Of a stretch of 64,000 bases of DNA, positions 41,761-53,800 are shown piece by piece. Positions within the stretch are counted from its first letter, which is position 1. The number at the start of each line of letters is the position of its first letter. Origin of the DNA: Strigamia acuminata. Its lineage: Eukaryota > Arthropoda > Chilopoda > Geophilomorpha > Linotaeniidae. The position numbers and the translations under genes were made by a program. Location of the stretch: assembly GCA_949358305.1 (NCBI GenBank), contig OX442324.1, forward strand, positions 62,001-126,000, written 5' to 3'. Under the pieces are notes generated by a model that ran no database searches, was not told the DNA's origin, and saw only the letters and a list, made by a program, of their open reading frames with translations.

Positions 41761-44700
41761 ATGGATTTTAGACCGATGAATGCTCAAACTTTACCCGATG
41801 TCTACCCATTACCCGACATCGATAATATATTTTCTTATTTAGGAGGATCAAATTGGTTTTCGATCATAGACGGACGAGAAGCTTTCCACCAGATTGGAGT
41901 GCGTCCAGGTGACGAGAGATTTCTCGCATTTATTACGCACAGAGGACTTTTCGAGTATGTGAGAATGCCGTTTGGACCTATTAATGGCCCAGCAACTCTG
42001 CAGAGAGCCATGAACAAAACTTTGTCGAAATATCTTTACAAATTTGTGTTCGTTTATCTCGATGACGTCATAATTTTCAGCAAGACTTTCGAGGAGCATG
42101 TACAACATCTCAAAATAATTCTTCAAGCCTTGGATGAAGCGGGATTCACGATGAACGCCAACAAGACAGAATTGTGCAGAACATCGCTCGAGGTTTTGGG
42201 ACACATTGTGGAGGCTGGACACATTAAACCAAATCCAAATAAGGTGACGGCAATTCAGTATTTTCCGGCGCCTACCAACATCAAAGAATTACAAAGATTC
42301 AAAGGAATGATTGGTTATTATCAGTCATTTTTCCCAAATTATTCAAAAACATGCGAGGTGTTTCGCCCCTTACTCAAAAAAGATTCCGATGGAATTGGAC
42401 GATTCAACACCAAGAGGCATTTGATTCACTCAAGAAAGGATTGGCAGAACCAACTCTACACAGAAGATTCCCGGATTGGACCAAGCCATACATACTACAA
42501 ACAGACGCCAGCTATTCAGGTTTGGGCGCTGCCCTAATGCAGCTAAATGATCAAGGTGAACGGACACCAATCGCCTTTGCATCACGTGCATTGAATTCTG
42601 CTGAAAAGAATTACAGCGTTACCGAAATTGAGTGCTTAGCGGCGGTTTGGGCGGTCAAGAGATTTCGTGTGTATCTTGAGATGATGAATTTTTATTTAGA
42701 AAGCGATCATTTGTCGTTAAAGTGGCTTTTCCAGCAGCGAGAACCAAAAGGACGCCTGGCACGATGGGTTTTGTCCCTCAGTGAGTACAAATTTACATTT
42801 CTTTACTGTTCAGGAGCACAGAATCGTGTTGCGGATGCCCTTAGCCGTGCGCCTGTGGAACCATCGGAACCATTGGATGCAGACGACTCGCCTCTCGTTG
42901 ATGAAACATGCTACATCGCTTATTTTGACGATCCAAATGATTGGCCAAAATTACCAATAATCAACATTATTAGAGTTGGATTGGCTGCGGCACAACAACG
43001 AAATAACGCAGCTGTGATGACAAGAGCGCAAAGACGACAACAGCAAATTAAACCAAAATTGGGCAGGCCAAAAGGTTCTAAAAATAAGAAGAGACCGCCA
43101 CCAAATTATCAGGTATTGACTCGAGCCAGAGCACGTCAACAAACACAAGTTTCGACGCCTCCTGGGGCTGTTGCACCATTGCCACCCTTAATACCGCCCT
43201 TGCCATCGCCAAATGTGCCGACTGCATCGTTTCCAACTCCTGATGTGTTGAGCCCACCTGCGGGACCATCCGGAGCTGTGCGACCGAATTTTGACGGATA
43301 TGGAGGTCCGGATTCGGATTCGTCGGACGATTCAACAACTTATCAACCGGCATAGATGGGACGTGCAGGATTTATACCACAACAAGTACGTCAAGATCGA
43401 TCACAATTTCAAAGAAATGTATCGAGACGACCAGTTGCTGATGAACAACAGGACGAAGAAGAAGATGAGGCCGAACCAGCGCATGATGCGCCGCAAGATC
43501 ATCAATCTTTTCGTCTAATACCAACTATTAACGAAATAATTCGTCGACAACACGAAGATACATGGAGCGCCGAATTAATCGGATATCTTGATCAAGGACA
43601 TTTGCCCAACGACCAAGTACAAGCAGCGCGTATCAGGTATCGTGCCGTAGATTTTGCTATTTATAAGGGAATGTTGTGTCGTTATCCACCGATCGACATA
43701 AATAAAATTCGCCGTAGAAGACAAATCTATTTGCCTTTAATGTTACGCGAACAATATTTCAAGGCTCTGCATTACCCGCCGAGCTGCGGACATTTAGGAG
43801 TTAAAAAAACACTTCATCGACTCCGGGCCCGAGTTTATTGGCCTAAAATGAAGGAGGACGTTTTACTTTGGATTCAAAAATGTGAACCATGTCAACGAGC
43901 CAAGCCGTTGAATCGCCTTCCATATGGACCAATGATCATGGCCAAACCACGACATTTGTTTCACACAATTTACATCGATTATTATGGTAAAAAGCCCCGA
44001 TCGATTGGAGGACATTGTTACGCATTAGTAATTGTGGATGCCGCCAGTCGATGGTTGGATGTGAGATTGACTGAGACATCTGACTGGAAAACAACAATCG
44101 AACAATTGCAAGGATTTATTCAGCGATGGGCATTTCCAAAGGTTATCATCAGTGATAATGCGCCAGCTTTCCGATCAATGGAATTCCAGGCTGCATGTCA
44201 GAGTTTTGGCGCCATCAATCGCTACACGGCTGTTTATCATCCACAAGGGAACTTGGCCGAGAGACTAAACCAAGCATTAAAAAACTGCATTTTGGCTTAT
44301 ATTGAAGAGCATGTGCGCTGGGACATTCACATTGGATATTTTGTGCTAGCAATCAACTCAGCATATCAAGCTTCGCTTCAATATTCTCCTTATCAAATGG
44401 TGACGGGACAAGAGGCGCGTTATCCAGGTGATTTCGATTCAGACACCGACGATGGACAGCCACTACCGCCAGCACGAGCGCGAGAGACGCATGAATTGAT
44501 GAGAGAATTGCGAAATAATGCCACTGCAAATTTACAAAAAGCTCAGATTAGACATAAACGTTGGTTTGATCGAAAAAGAAGACCACATGATTTCAAACCG
44601 GGCGATTTTGTATCTATTAAAAATCGACAATTGTCATCAGCGGACCGACAGTTTGCTGCAGGACTTCGACAGAGGACGGAAGGCGTTTACGTAATCCATA

Positions 44701-44897
44701 AATTAACCGGGCCCAATACTGTCATTCTAATGGACAAGGATGGTCGTCGAATGCTGCCGTATAACGTCATAGAGTTGCGCCATTGGTTCAACAATGATGA
44801 TGATCTAGACCACACAGACGCAACAATGATCGAAAAACATGTTGCTGCGTTTACATCGGAAATTGAAACCATCATTGCTTCATTTTCGATAAAATAA
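41761..44897 (+). pseudogene. pol: D reverse transcriptase (rest), RNase H and integrase, with one frameshift and one stop
   Basis: This resumes in phase after A+. RT has WFSIIDGREAFHQ and YLDD (42055-42066). Near 42372-42386 a run of six A appears to have lost one base, since the frame changes from 1 to 3 while the RNase H homology continues (RWNWTIQHQEAF, QTDASYSGLGAALMQ, DHLSLKWLF). A linker follows with an AT-hook-like GRPKGSKNKK (43062-43091) and Pro-rich and acidic pieces. An in-frame TAG (43353-43355) stands in this linker. The integrase has an HHCC finger (HLGVKKTLHRL, CEPCQRAKP) and a D (YIDYYG), D (SDNAPAF, 44154), E (NLAERLN, 44259) core. It is defective in this copy. Confidence 0.88.
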
Positions 44898-45430
44898 CTT
44901 AATTTCTTTTCATTTTATAATTTTATTTCTTTCTTTATTTTACCCAACCTTCTTTCCTTCTTGTGTTTATAATTTTCCCTGCTTTAAACCAAATATTTAC
45001 GGAGGATAGACGCTGAAAATAGTAAGTAAAGATTAGTTTAGGAATTTGAAATTCATCAATTTAAAATGATGATACGAAAATTTACTAAGTCCAAACTCAT
45101 GCTTCTTCGAAGTGCGTGATCAAATCTCGTTCACGCGAGAGGTCCGTGTCATATTTTGTGACGAGGCGACCCCGTAGCGAGACAGCGTGTATTAAAGACA
45201 TGTGAGGGCACGACTTAGTTAGTTTGAAATTAGTTTGCGTCTGAATAGTCGCCTTAAAACATTTAACAATTGCTAAAATTGGATAAATATTGTTAAAATT
45301 TGTGCGTCTATCAACCGTAAGTACTTTCTATCTCACAACAATTTAATTTTAATTGAATATTTTCGTTAAAATAACTTTTTCTTTCTGGAAAATTTCCATT
45401 TCTTTTAGTTTCACTTTACAATAATTTATT
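44898..45430 (+). promoter_or_regulatory. D post-pol non-coding block with shared motifs and a possible mini-intron
   Basis: GACGCTGAAAA (45009-45019), CTAAGTCCAA (45085-45094) and GACCCCGTAGC (45168-45178) are identical to motifs after pol in element A and in the same order. Further on, a strong donor (GTAAGT, 45317-45322) and an acceptor (CATTTCTTTTAG, ending 45408) would define a 92-bp intron just before the accessory ATG at 45431. Confidence 0.5.
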
Positions 45431-46726
45431 ATGGCGTCCTACGATCCAAAAGTAACGATTACGATTCCAAAACCAACCCAAAAAGGCTATCCAAAGTACC
45501 TGCCGATGCCACCAATCGAAGCGTCGGGTGAAGGACTGGTGCCACGCTTTCATCCGGACCATCCAAAGGGAATCCGGCCGTTGACTTGGAAATATCCGGA
45601 GGGAGCATACATAATAGCTGGTGAACAGCCTGCCGAACTTCCGGACCAGTTTGTGACGCCTGAAGGAAAGACCTACGACGTGGAATCGGGCCTGGAACTG
45701 TGTTTAACGGCACCTAGTGTAATTGCGGACGCGAAAAGAGCTTACTCGGAGCCGGAGAGAGTTGCGGCCGACTTGCCGTTTCAGCATTCAAATCTGCGTC
45801 CACGACATACGTACGAGGAGCGAAGTGCGCATCGTTTGAAGGAATACACACAGAAAGTAACGAAGAGAATTGGAGCGGAGGCAAACCGAGACGCTCACTT
45901 CGTGACGGGACGATCCGGACCAGCATTGGACGTCTCTTCGGTCATCATCAAGGAAAACGGAGCGGTTGGAGGAGCGCCTATCGCCTTGCCTGTCGTCGAA
46001 TCGACTAAAGAACTTTCGTTAAACGATCAAGTGGCTAAAAAGGTAGTAAAAAATGAAGAAAATAGAAGAGAGAGAGAGAAAATTAACAACATCAACACGA
46101 TGTCGACCCCGATCATCAAAACGGAATCGAGTGTGACGGCGGCAGAGGCGAAGTCAACTAATGTTACAACAGTGACCACTGCTGCTGCGCCGATTATAAT
46201 TCCATATTTTCGAGTCGTAAAGAACAAATCATCTTCGATTGAGACGTCTGAATCGAGCCAAGCTGCCCGATCTGTCGAAGCCACTACTGTGACCCAATCG
46301 AATGTGACGCCAAAGATGATGACTTCAGTCGTTGCGACGTCGGTGCCGATTACGTATTCTGGGATTATGACCACAAACACAAAAATGGACACTATCGCAG
46401 ATTTTAACAAAAAATTAATCAAAGCTGATTTTTCCCCACAGGTTGATCGAGATATCAAAGCGTTATTGAATTTCACACCATCTTCATCCATCGCAAATAT
46501 CGCTGCCGAAATTGCGAGAGATGCAGGAGAATGCGCAAAGATCCACGACATTAAGAAATTGGAAAACAAGATTTCAAATCCAATTGCTAAAGCTATTTCA
46601 GCGGTCTCGAGCGGATCGACGCGCATCCCTGAAGCCACGATATCTCCAGGGATTCGACCGAAACGGATGTACCATGCGCCCGGATCGTATCTTCACTCAG
46701 ATGTCCGAAATATTCCGGCGCCATGA
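45431..46726 (+). CDS. D accessory ORF 1, 431 residues, function unknown
   Basis: I do not recognise this protein. It starts at an ATG 22 bp after an acceptor-like site. The N-terminal ~120 residues look ordered (GYPKYLPMPPIEASG, RPLTWKYPEGAYIIAG, DQFVTPEGKTYDVESG). The rest is rich in Ser, Thr, Ala and Val and probably disordered. It has no membrane segment and no zinc motif. It overlaps accessory ORF 2 in a +1 frame. An ancestral single protein broken by an indel near 46700 is as likely as two separate proteins. Confidence 0.7.
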   Translation: MASYDPKVTITIPKPTQKGYPKYLPMPPIEASGEGLVPRFHPDHPKGIRPLTWKYPEGAYIIAGEQPAELPDQFVTPEGKTYDVESGLELCLTAPSVIADAKRAYSEPERVAADLPFQHSNLRPRHTYEERSAHRLKEYTQKVTKRIGAEANRDAHFVTGRSGPALDVSSVIIKENGAVGGAPIALPVVESTKELSLNDQVAKKVVKNEENRREREKINNINTMSTPIIKTESSVTAAEAKSTNVTTVTTAAAPIIIPYFRVVKNKSSSIETSESSQAARSVEATTVTQSNVTPKMMTSVVATSVPITYSGIMTTNTKMDTIADFNKKLIKADFSPQVDRDIKALLNFTPSSSIANIAAEIARDAGECAKIHDIKKLENKISNPIAKAISAVSSGSTRIPEATISPGIRPKRMYHAPGSYLHSDVRNIPAP

Positions 46727-47972
46727 GCTTGAGATTCTGTACCCCATGGAGAACAGGGGCCAAGGACGAATCAACCTGAGATCTGAGGGATGGAAGGAAC
46801 TTTTCAAGATGTCAATTAACCTGGATTTCAACGTTAGCGCCTCGGACTTCAAGACGGTTGTCGGAACGATTTTCGGACGCCTCAGAAGCATCGCGAAGGA
46901 AATTGAAGCGAAAATGACAAAAGACTGTACCGGAGACGAACACGCGGTGCAGCACCTCATTGTGCACGCCGTGCACTTTAATTTAAAAGAAATCATCACC
47001 CAAATGCATCAGAGTCGTCGTGACGCTGTCAAACGATTTCGAGAGGCCGACGCGCTCAAGGAGGCCCAGAGACTTGAGGACGAGAAAAATGCGCCCGCTA
47101 AGCCACCACTGGACCCGAAGTTGATCATGACGGAGGATGAAATTAAGAACTTTTCAGAAAAGATCCTCATCGAGTTGGCGCCTGAAAAATTGGTGCAACA
47201 ATTTGAGGACGCAATTGCCGAAAATCCGAAATTGGCAGATCCCCGAACCAAATATTCATTCCGATACAACCCCGTAATCGTGGCGGACACAGGAATACTC
47301 GCCTCGGAGTTATCATCGGATGTGGATTATTCGATGTCGGATGTCGAGTCGCTTCGCGAGTCAACAGGCGACGAGGAAAACCACAAGGCATTTCTGGCGG
47401 CGCGGGAACACAACAAAATTGAAGTAATTCAGGCCGACGAGCCCTTCAGACTTCCTGGAGTTGGACGGGGCGGTGCAAAAGCTGGACGTCGATCGCCTTT
47501 GATGTCAAGGATGCCTAAAATGATTGTGACACCGCCGAAGGAAAGCGACAACGACCAAGGCGAGGTTGTCACGCGTGAAAGTCTGCGTGAGCCAGTCAAC
47601 CCAAAACCCAAGGAAAAGCGTTTAGAGGAGCCCACCTGCGCCCTTGCGATCATGGAAGAAATTATCCCGATTGATGATATTTTCTACTCATTGCCGTGGG
47701 AGCCCAAAATCGAATTGGTCGTGGATTGGAGTATTCTAACGCGCCTTTTCGAGACGATCATCTTTTCAGACTTGCAGCTTGACCACAGCGCGGGCGAAAA
47801 GTTATTGTCCATCATTAAACAATATTACGTCGTACATTTCCTTTATCGAGTGAACAGGATTAGCCGGAAGTGTTACGCGACTTCTAAACAACAGGTGAGA
47901 GTGATCCTCGTGAAAACGGCGCTTAGACTGGTCAATTATGCAATGGACGGTCAGGGCGCATCTGCATTTTAG
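46701..47972 (+). CDS. D accessory ORF 2, about 423 residues, function unknown
   Basis: The chosen ATG at 46701 overlaps the end of ORF 1 by 26 bp; the frame is open further upstream. It has a folded-looking N-terminal part (GWKELFKMSINLDF, FGRLRSIAKEIEAKM, HLIVHAVHFNLKEIITQM), a charged helical stretch, an acidic middle, and a C-terminal part (DWSILTRLFETIIFSDLQL, LLSIIKQYYVVHFLYRV). I recognise no family. Together with ORF 1 it occupies the same place as the 920-residue ORF of element A, but I see no clear sequence match between them. Confidence 0.7.
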   Translation: MSEIFRRHELEILYPMENRGQGRINLRSEGWKELFKMSINLDFNVSASDFKTVVGTIFGRLRSIAKEIEAKMTKDCTGDEHAVQHLIVHAVHFNLKEIITQMHQSRRDAVKRFREADALKEAQRLEDEKNAPAKPPLDPKLIMTEDEIKNFSEKILIELAPEKLVQQFEDAIAENPKLADPRTKYSFRYNPVIVADTGILASELSSDVDYSMSDVESLRESTGDEENHKAFLAAREHNKIEVIQADEPFRLPGVGRGGAKAGRRSPLMSRMPKMIVTPPKESDNDQGEVVTRESLREPVNPKPKEKRLEEPTCALAIMEEIIPIDDIFYSLPWEPKIELVVDWSILTRLFETIIFSDLQLDHSAGEKLLSIIKQYYVVHFLYRVNRISRKCYATSKQQVRVILVKTALRLVNYAMDGQGASAF

Positions 47973-48133
47973 AGTCGGAACTCCTGAAATTGACTTTCAA
48001 ACCTACAAGTGACTTTGCGCCTCCTAAAAACCCATATACGAACTGTTGTGTGTGTGGACTTTATTGTGATAATTGTGATACAAACGATAAGTGTTATAAT
48101 TGTTTAAAATGTGATTGTTGTGCGCCTCGATGA
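47927..48133 (+). other. Cysteine-rich reading frame at the end of the D accessory region
   Basis: This is an open frame of 68 codons with no ATG, in -1 to accessory ORF 2 and overlapping its end. It encodes ten cysteines within 26 residues in CxxC-type spacing (CCVCGLYCDNC, then CYNCLKCDCC), followed by a stop. It could be a frameshifted C-terminal zinc-binding tail or a chance product of TGT-rich DNA. Confidence 0.35.
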
Positions 48134-48803
48134 AGATTTTACGTTAAGTTCCGTAAAAATTCAAACGCCTACGAAAGAAGATAATTTTCGTTTGCGAACT
48201 TTTTATTTTTTGATATTTATATTTTACTAATCATTTTTGCTAATCATTTTTTATTAACCATTTGTGATCATTGAAATTTTGCTATCCTTATATTGTGATA
48301 ATTGACGCCAAATCAGCGCCTAATCAATATTTTTGTTTGCTAATAGTCTACATTTTTATAGAAATTTTGCCACCCATAGGCATTGTTAATTAATCTTAAA
48401 TTATTTAATTGTCTAGTCATAACGAAAAATATTATTGTTAATTCCAAGTGTTATCAAATAATTTAACAAATTTTATTATTTTATTCAGAATTTAGTCGTA
48501 TTTAGCGCCTAAACATCTATTGATTCTGTTAATTTTTAATCAAACGATTTTTTACAATATTCCTCTCCTAAACCCATTTGTTTGTGTTTGTTTGTTCTTG
48601 TCTGTAATTGCGCCAAGTTGTGCGCCTGTTGCGTCTGTCTAAATAAATCCCTACCTGTGTTATGTATTTATAAGTGAGATTGATATTGTTGATTCATTAT
48701 TTTTATTTATTTTTATGTTCAAATTTTTACCAATCATGTTGTTAACTCCATTTAGATGTTGATTATATAAAAACCATATAATAAGCATCTAGGTGGGGGG
48801 GAA
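48134..48803 (+). other. D 3' UTR and polypurine tract
   Basis: AT-rich untranslated sequence. It ends in AGGTGGGGGGGAA (48791-48803) directly before the TGTCACGG start of the 3' LTR. No ORF is visible. Confidence 0.7.
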
Positions 48804-49287
48804 TGTCACGGTCCTGACTTTAGACAGTAATAATTTTGCGCCTTTCCTTTAAATTTTCCCCAATTTTGTTGAGAAATTGTTTTAATTTCTTTAAATTATT
48901 TTATTTTCCCCAAGTCTAAATTTATTATTTTATTTTATATTATTTTCCTTATTTTTGATATTTATCTTTAATTTGGCCTGGTTTTAATCACCCCATCCAG
49001 ACAATTCATGAGAATTCTGCAATAAGTTGATATAATCGCGCTCTAAATTTGCATATTTCACCCCTGATCGCCTGTTTTCTGCTCGGTCCCCATTGGGAAT
49101 TGACTTGGCCTTTGACATGTGATCAGAGGTGACTTGTTCTGTCAAGACATTTTTGACAGGGAGAATAATTTTCGCCTTCGACTAGTAAACATCTTCTGTC
49201 TCAACTGGAAGATTTCCAAGTGCGATTTATGTTGCGTCTCAACGCATACGGTCATTATGCAGCCCGAATTCTCATGGTTGGCTATCT
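48804..49287 (+). repeat. D 3' LTR, first part (including TATCT target copy)
   Basis: Matches 14697-15200 except for one substitution and the 20-bp segment at 14731-14750. It is interrupted by element E; TATCT at 49283-49287 is the left target copy. It continues at 63922. Confidence 0.93.
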
Positions 49288-49828
49288 TGTTGGTTTTGAG
49301 AAACCCAAATGTTTTATGTCGATGTGATATAGAATCACATTTTGATTGTTTAGTTTAATTATCTAGATGTATTAATTCACATGTTTATTTACTTTGGTAT
49401 TATGTTTGCTTTATGCATTTAAGCATGAAGTATCATGCATTCCCTAGCTATATTTTTATGTTATCACATGTTTTATATTTATGTAATGCATAATTCCGAC
49501 ACAAGGTGTCGTTGCTTATGTTTTTCCCATCCAAGATGGACGCACACACGTCCGTGTGCTTTTTCCCACATCTCACCTTAAGAAAGGATTCAATTTGTAA
49601 GCATTTTATTATTTATATTAAATGCCTATTATTTTAGAGTCTTTAGTATTGATTTATAGCACCTTCTGTGCTATTTAAGCGCAGATAAGCGGCATTTTGC
49701 CGCGCGCTTTGTTTAGAATCGGTCACGTCACATTTACGTTCGTGTCAGAGACACGACGCCGCCATTTTAGCTTCCACACTCGGTTATTACACCGAATTTG
49801 CGCCGCTTGCCTCTGCTGCTAATGTTCA
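49288..49828 (+). repeat. E 5' LTR
   Basis: Begins TGTTGGTTTTG and ends TAATGTTCA. 541 bp, one mismatch to 63376-63916. It shares short blocks (for example GCACCTTCTGTGCT) with the F LTR. Confidence 0.95.
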
Positions 49829-49830
49829 AT

Positions 49831-49848
49831 TGGTAGCAGAGAATGGTT
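49831..49848 (+). other. E primer-binding site, initiator tRNA-Met
   Basis: TGGTAGCAGAGAATGGTT matches the complement of the initiator tRNA-Met 3' end at 17 of 18 positions (from memory). The equivalent site in F is at 55882. Confidence 0.75.
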
Positions 49849-50866
49849 GGCTTGTTTGCATAACCATTTTTCCTTTTATCGCCGAAAATTTTCACGAATT
49901 TCGCGAATTTTCGCGGCGATTTGTGTTTTTGCAGAATCCATCGACGCTCGAGCCTATTTTCGTATCGACGACGTATCGCCGACGTTTGGACACGACTAGT
50001 GTTGTCCACTATACGTTTTCACGTTTATTTTCGCCAAAAATTGCGCGGTCTCGCGAATTTTTAGGCGAATTTTCGTCTTTTTCAGTTTTTCGTCGATTTT
50101 TCGAATTGACGACGTGTCACCGACGTTTGGAGACAGCCAGGGTTGTCCACCACACGATTCCACGTCTAATTTCGTCCGAATTCGCGCGGTCTCGCGGTTT
50201 TCAAGGCGAATTTTCTTTATATTTTCAGATTTTCGCGTCGATTTTATTTTTCGACGATTTTTCGACGATTTCTCGACGGAAACGAGACGTTTCTCGCTAT
50301 ATACACCCCGGCGTGTATATAGTATTGACGATTTGTTTATTTCCAGCGCATTTTTGTGAAGAGCCTTATTTAATGAGAAGAATTTGGATTTTCGAATCCA
50401 AATTGCGTTTTTTCTCCGGTTTTTTCGAGAAAAACCGCGCCGTGCCTTCATTTGCACGAGGTCGCAACCGCGGCAGATTCACCTATTTCTCCTTCTTGTC
50501 GCAATACACTTTGTTAGATTTAAGTGGGTATTTTGGTTGGGTCATTATTAGAATCGCAATAGCCCTTCGGACAAGTCTGTCCAAGCTATTGTTGTATTCT
50601 AGAGTGAGGCTGAGCCCTGCGCCACCTAGTATTTCCGCGATCCCAGGCGATCTCAAAGGACACTAGGGGGACACTCACTCTAGGTTATCAGCCGATTGTA
50701 GCATCGGCTCCCAATTCGTGGTTTTCCGCTTCGAAAGTGCTTCGATTAGTGTTTGTGACAGTGCAGTGCTTCGAATATTCGCCGACGACGCCTATATCAC
50801 TCTCAAAGCCTTCGTGTTTGCGTGGTGTGCGAAATCTTCTTTTTCCACGCCATTTTCCGCGTCGAG
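49849..50866 (+). other. E structured leader
   Basis: Two tandem ~138-bp units (about 49968-50080 and 50106-50213) share GCGCGGTCTCGCG and AGGCGAATTTTC. Then come consecutive hairpins: 50283-50296 (CGAGA/TCTCG), 50297-50322 (CTATATACAC/GTGTATATAG, loop CCCGGC), 50381-50404 (AATTTGGATT/AATCCAAATT, loop TTCG) and 50417-50437 (CGGTTTTT/AAAAACCG). A long-range pair follows at 50599-50608 with 50674-50683. F has the same layout with compensating changes. Confidence 0.7.
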
Positions 50867-53800
50867 ATGCAGAAATCACCTTACGTGGAGCCAACGGTTG
50901 GAAAATGCCCGATGTTGGGCATAAACAATTATGAATCATGGCGTCGTGCGATGTGCATGCTTCTAAAGTCCGAAGGGCTTTGGAGGCATGTAACGGAAGA
51001 AAAAGAAGCCGAGTATTTGTTGACATTAACACCCAAAGAGATCGAAAAATTTATGATGAAGAAGGATAAGGCGTTAGGGCACATATATTGTCACGTGAGC
51101 GAGGCAAAACGCTCGACATTGGACAATGCTAATACTCCGAAACAGGCGTGGGACATCCTCACCAAGATTTTCGCTCCTAGTTCCCTGGCTCGTCAAGCAG
51201 CCATGAGATGGCAATTTTTAGGCCTACATCTTCAACCGAACGAAGACATGGTCGATTTCGTCAGTCGCGTCGATCTCCACGTACGCCAACTCAGGGATAT
51301 GAAGGAGGAAGTTTCGGATAAGCATCACGCTTACCAATACTTGAATCGACTGCCTCCGGAATATGCTCAGGCCACATTTGCCATCTATAACTGGCCTGAA
51401 GCCAACTTTACGCCGACAAAAGTGTCCGAACAGTTAATTTCCGAATACCTTCGCCTTAAATCAGTTGGTTTACACAATGTTTCATCATCAGCTCACGCGT
51501 CTGCACAGAATCCACAACAATCTCGTCAAGGGTCACGTCCACGTCGTCCGTTATCGCAAGTCAAATGCTTCAACTGTCAAGAGATGGGCCACTACGCTAA
51601 CAAGTGCCCATATCCTAAACGTGATGATCGAAATCAGCCGCCGGCAGCTTCATTTCAACGATCTCGCAGCAAAAGCAAGAAACGTGGCAAGAACTCGGCC
51701 CAACAACCCGAGGACAATCGCCCGAGAGGAAGTTCTCATCCAGTCCGCAAAGCTGTATTTTTCGCCAGTGCGCCGCAAATGGTGCAACGTCCAGTGGCTC
51801 ACCTGATGCAGTCCAACGAGTGGATAGTCGATTGTGGTGCCACAGACCATGTTTCCCACGTGCGATCGTGGTTTTCCGAATTTACAAACATTGTCCCGTT
51901 TGACATAGAACTTGGTCAAGGAAAATCACAAGTGACTGGCAGAGGAAGTGTCCAACTTCAAACTCGTGTGGACAATTCCCATTGTGATGTAACATTAACG
52001 AATGTACTCTATGCGCCCAACTTTGAGGCCAATCTCATTTCGGTGTCGAAAATTGACAAGACTCGTCACCACATCCATATCTTTAATGGAGAGATAAATG
52101 TCTATCAAACGGACATTACGAATGCAATTTTGCGAGCAAAGGAAAAAGGAGGACTTTATTACCTGGATGGGTTGTGCACCAATCCAACTGTTGCCACTAC
52201 CTCTTCACCGATGATTCATCAATCACCCGTACAGACATTTGTCACGACGGAAGAGGACTTCGTGAAGATTCCGAAGCCAAAGAAACAGAAGTCACAGCAA
52301 CAGTACATTACGGATTTTAGGATTCAAATGCCGCCATTACCTGCAACGGAGGCCCCGATGTCAATTCCGGTTGCCACCAATCCTGTCTCACAATCCTTGC
52401 CTGTCCTCAACAACTCTCCAACTCCGTCCTATGCTGATGTCATCCAATACATCCCAAGCAGTCCTTTGCCTATTACACCTCCTCCTGTTGTCCAATCCGT
52501 AAGCAATCCTTCTCAATCACAAAAGAAGATTGTTCCTAACCCTGCCCAATTACCAAAGAAAGTCCAAGCCAATCCTGCTTCTGTCAAGGATGCAACCGGT
52601 TTATGGCATAGCCGCCTTGGACATCTTCATACCAACGCTATGCGGTTATTAGCCAATAATGACCAGGTTTATGGACTTGAACCGGCGGAAGTGTCGCAGG
52701 AATTAGCATGCAATGACTGCCGGATTGCGAAGTCTACTAGGGCTTCTCATAAGCCGGATCCTCATCCTTCCACCACCAAGCCTCTTGACCTCTTACATAT
52801 GGATGTCTGGGGGCCGTATCCGGTTCCTTCATTTGGTGGTGCTCGTTTTGTTCTCACCGTTATTGACGATGCAACGAGATATACCTGGATCACCCCCTTA
52901 GCACAAAAATCTCAAGTCTTCTCGTGCTTCAAAGAAATCGTCGCCAGAGTTGAGCCTGTCGCCAACACACGTGTCAAGGCCATACGCACTGATAGAGGCG
53001 GCGAATTCTTATCGAATGAATTTCAACAATATTTAAAGGACAAAGGGATCCAGGGTCAGCGAACAAATCCTTCGAGCCCCCAAATGAACGGCACAGCTGA
53101 GAGAATCAACCGGACAATGGCTGACCACATTAGAGCTGTACAAGAAGAAACAAAACTTCCAGCCGCCTTATGGGCAGAGATCGCTGTCAACTTTGCCTAT
53201 ATCAAAAATCGAAGTCCACATTCCCGTCTGAATAATCAGGTGCCATATATTCTTTGGCGACAGCGTGCCCTTTCCTTGCGTCATCTGAGAAAAATTGGAT
53301 CTAAGTGTTGGGTGCACTTCACTGCACCGGGACGCAGGAAACTTGACCCAAGAGCCTGGGAGGGATTTCTCGTGGGTTACGCCACTGGTACACGTGGTTA
53401 CCGTGTCTGGAACCCTTTGGATAATAGCGTAACGGAATCAATTCACGTACGCATTGATGAGCATCAGTCTTACAAGAAAACACTGAGGAACCAAAACGGC
53501 AATCGCTATCCCATTTACGAAGAACCTGATGTTGGTCAACAACCTCGAGTCACTTTTGATGACAGTGTTCAATATCTCGACTGGCCCAAGAATGATTCTG
53601 ATGAAGACTCATCTAATGCATCTGACGATGATAATAACGATGATCCAGACGATGATGATGATGATGAGAATGGAGATGGAAATGTTTCTAGATCAATTTC
53701 TATCCCACTAGTACATCTTTCGCCACTTGGGACTCCCGAACGTCAATTACTAGAAGCATGTGCTCTAGCATTACCAGGTTCTGCAACATTGGGACATTCA

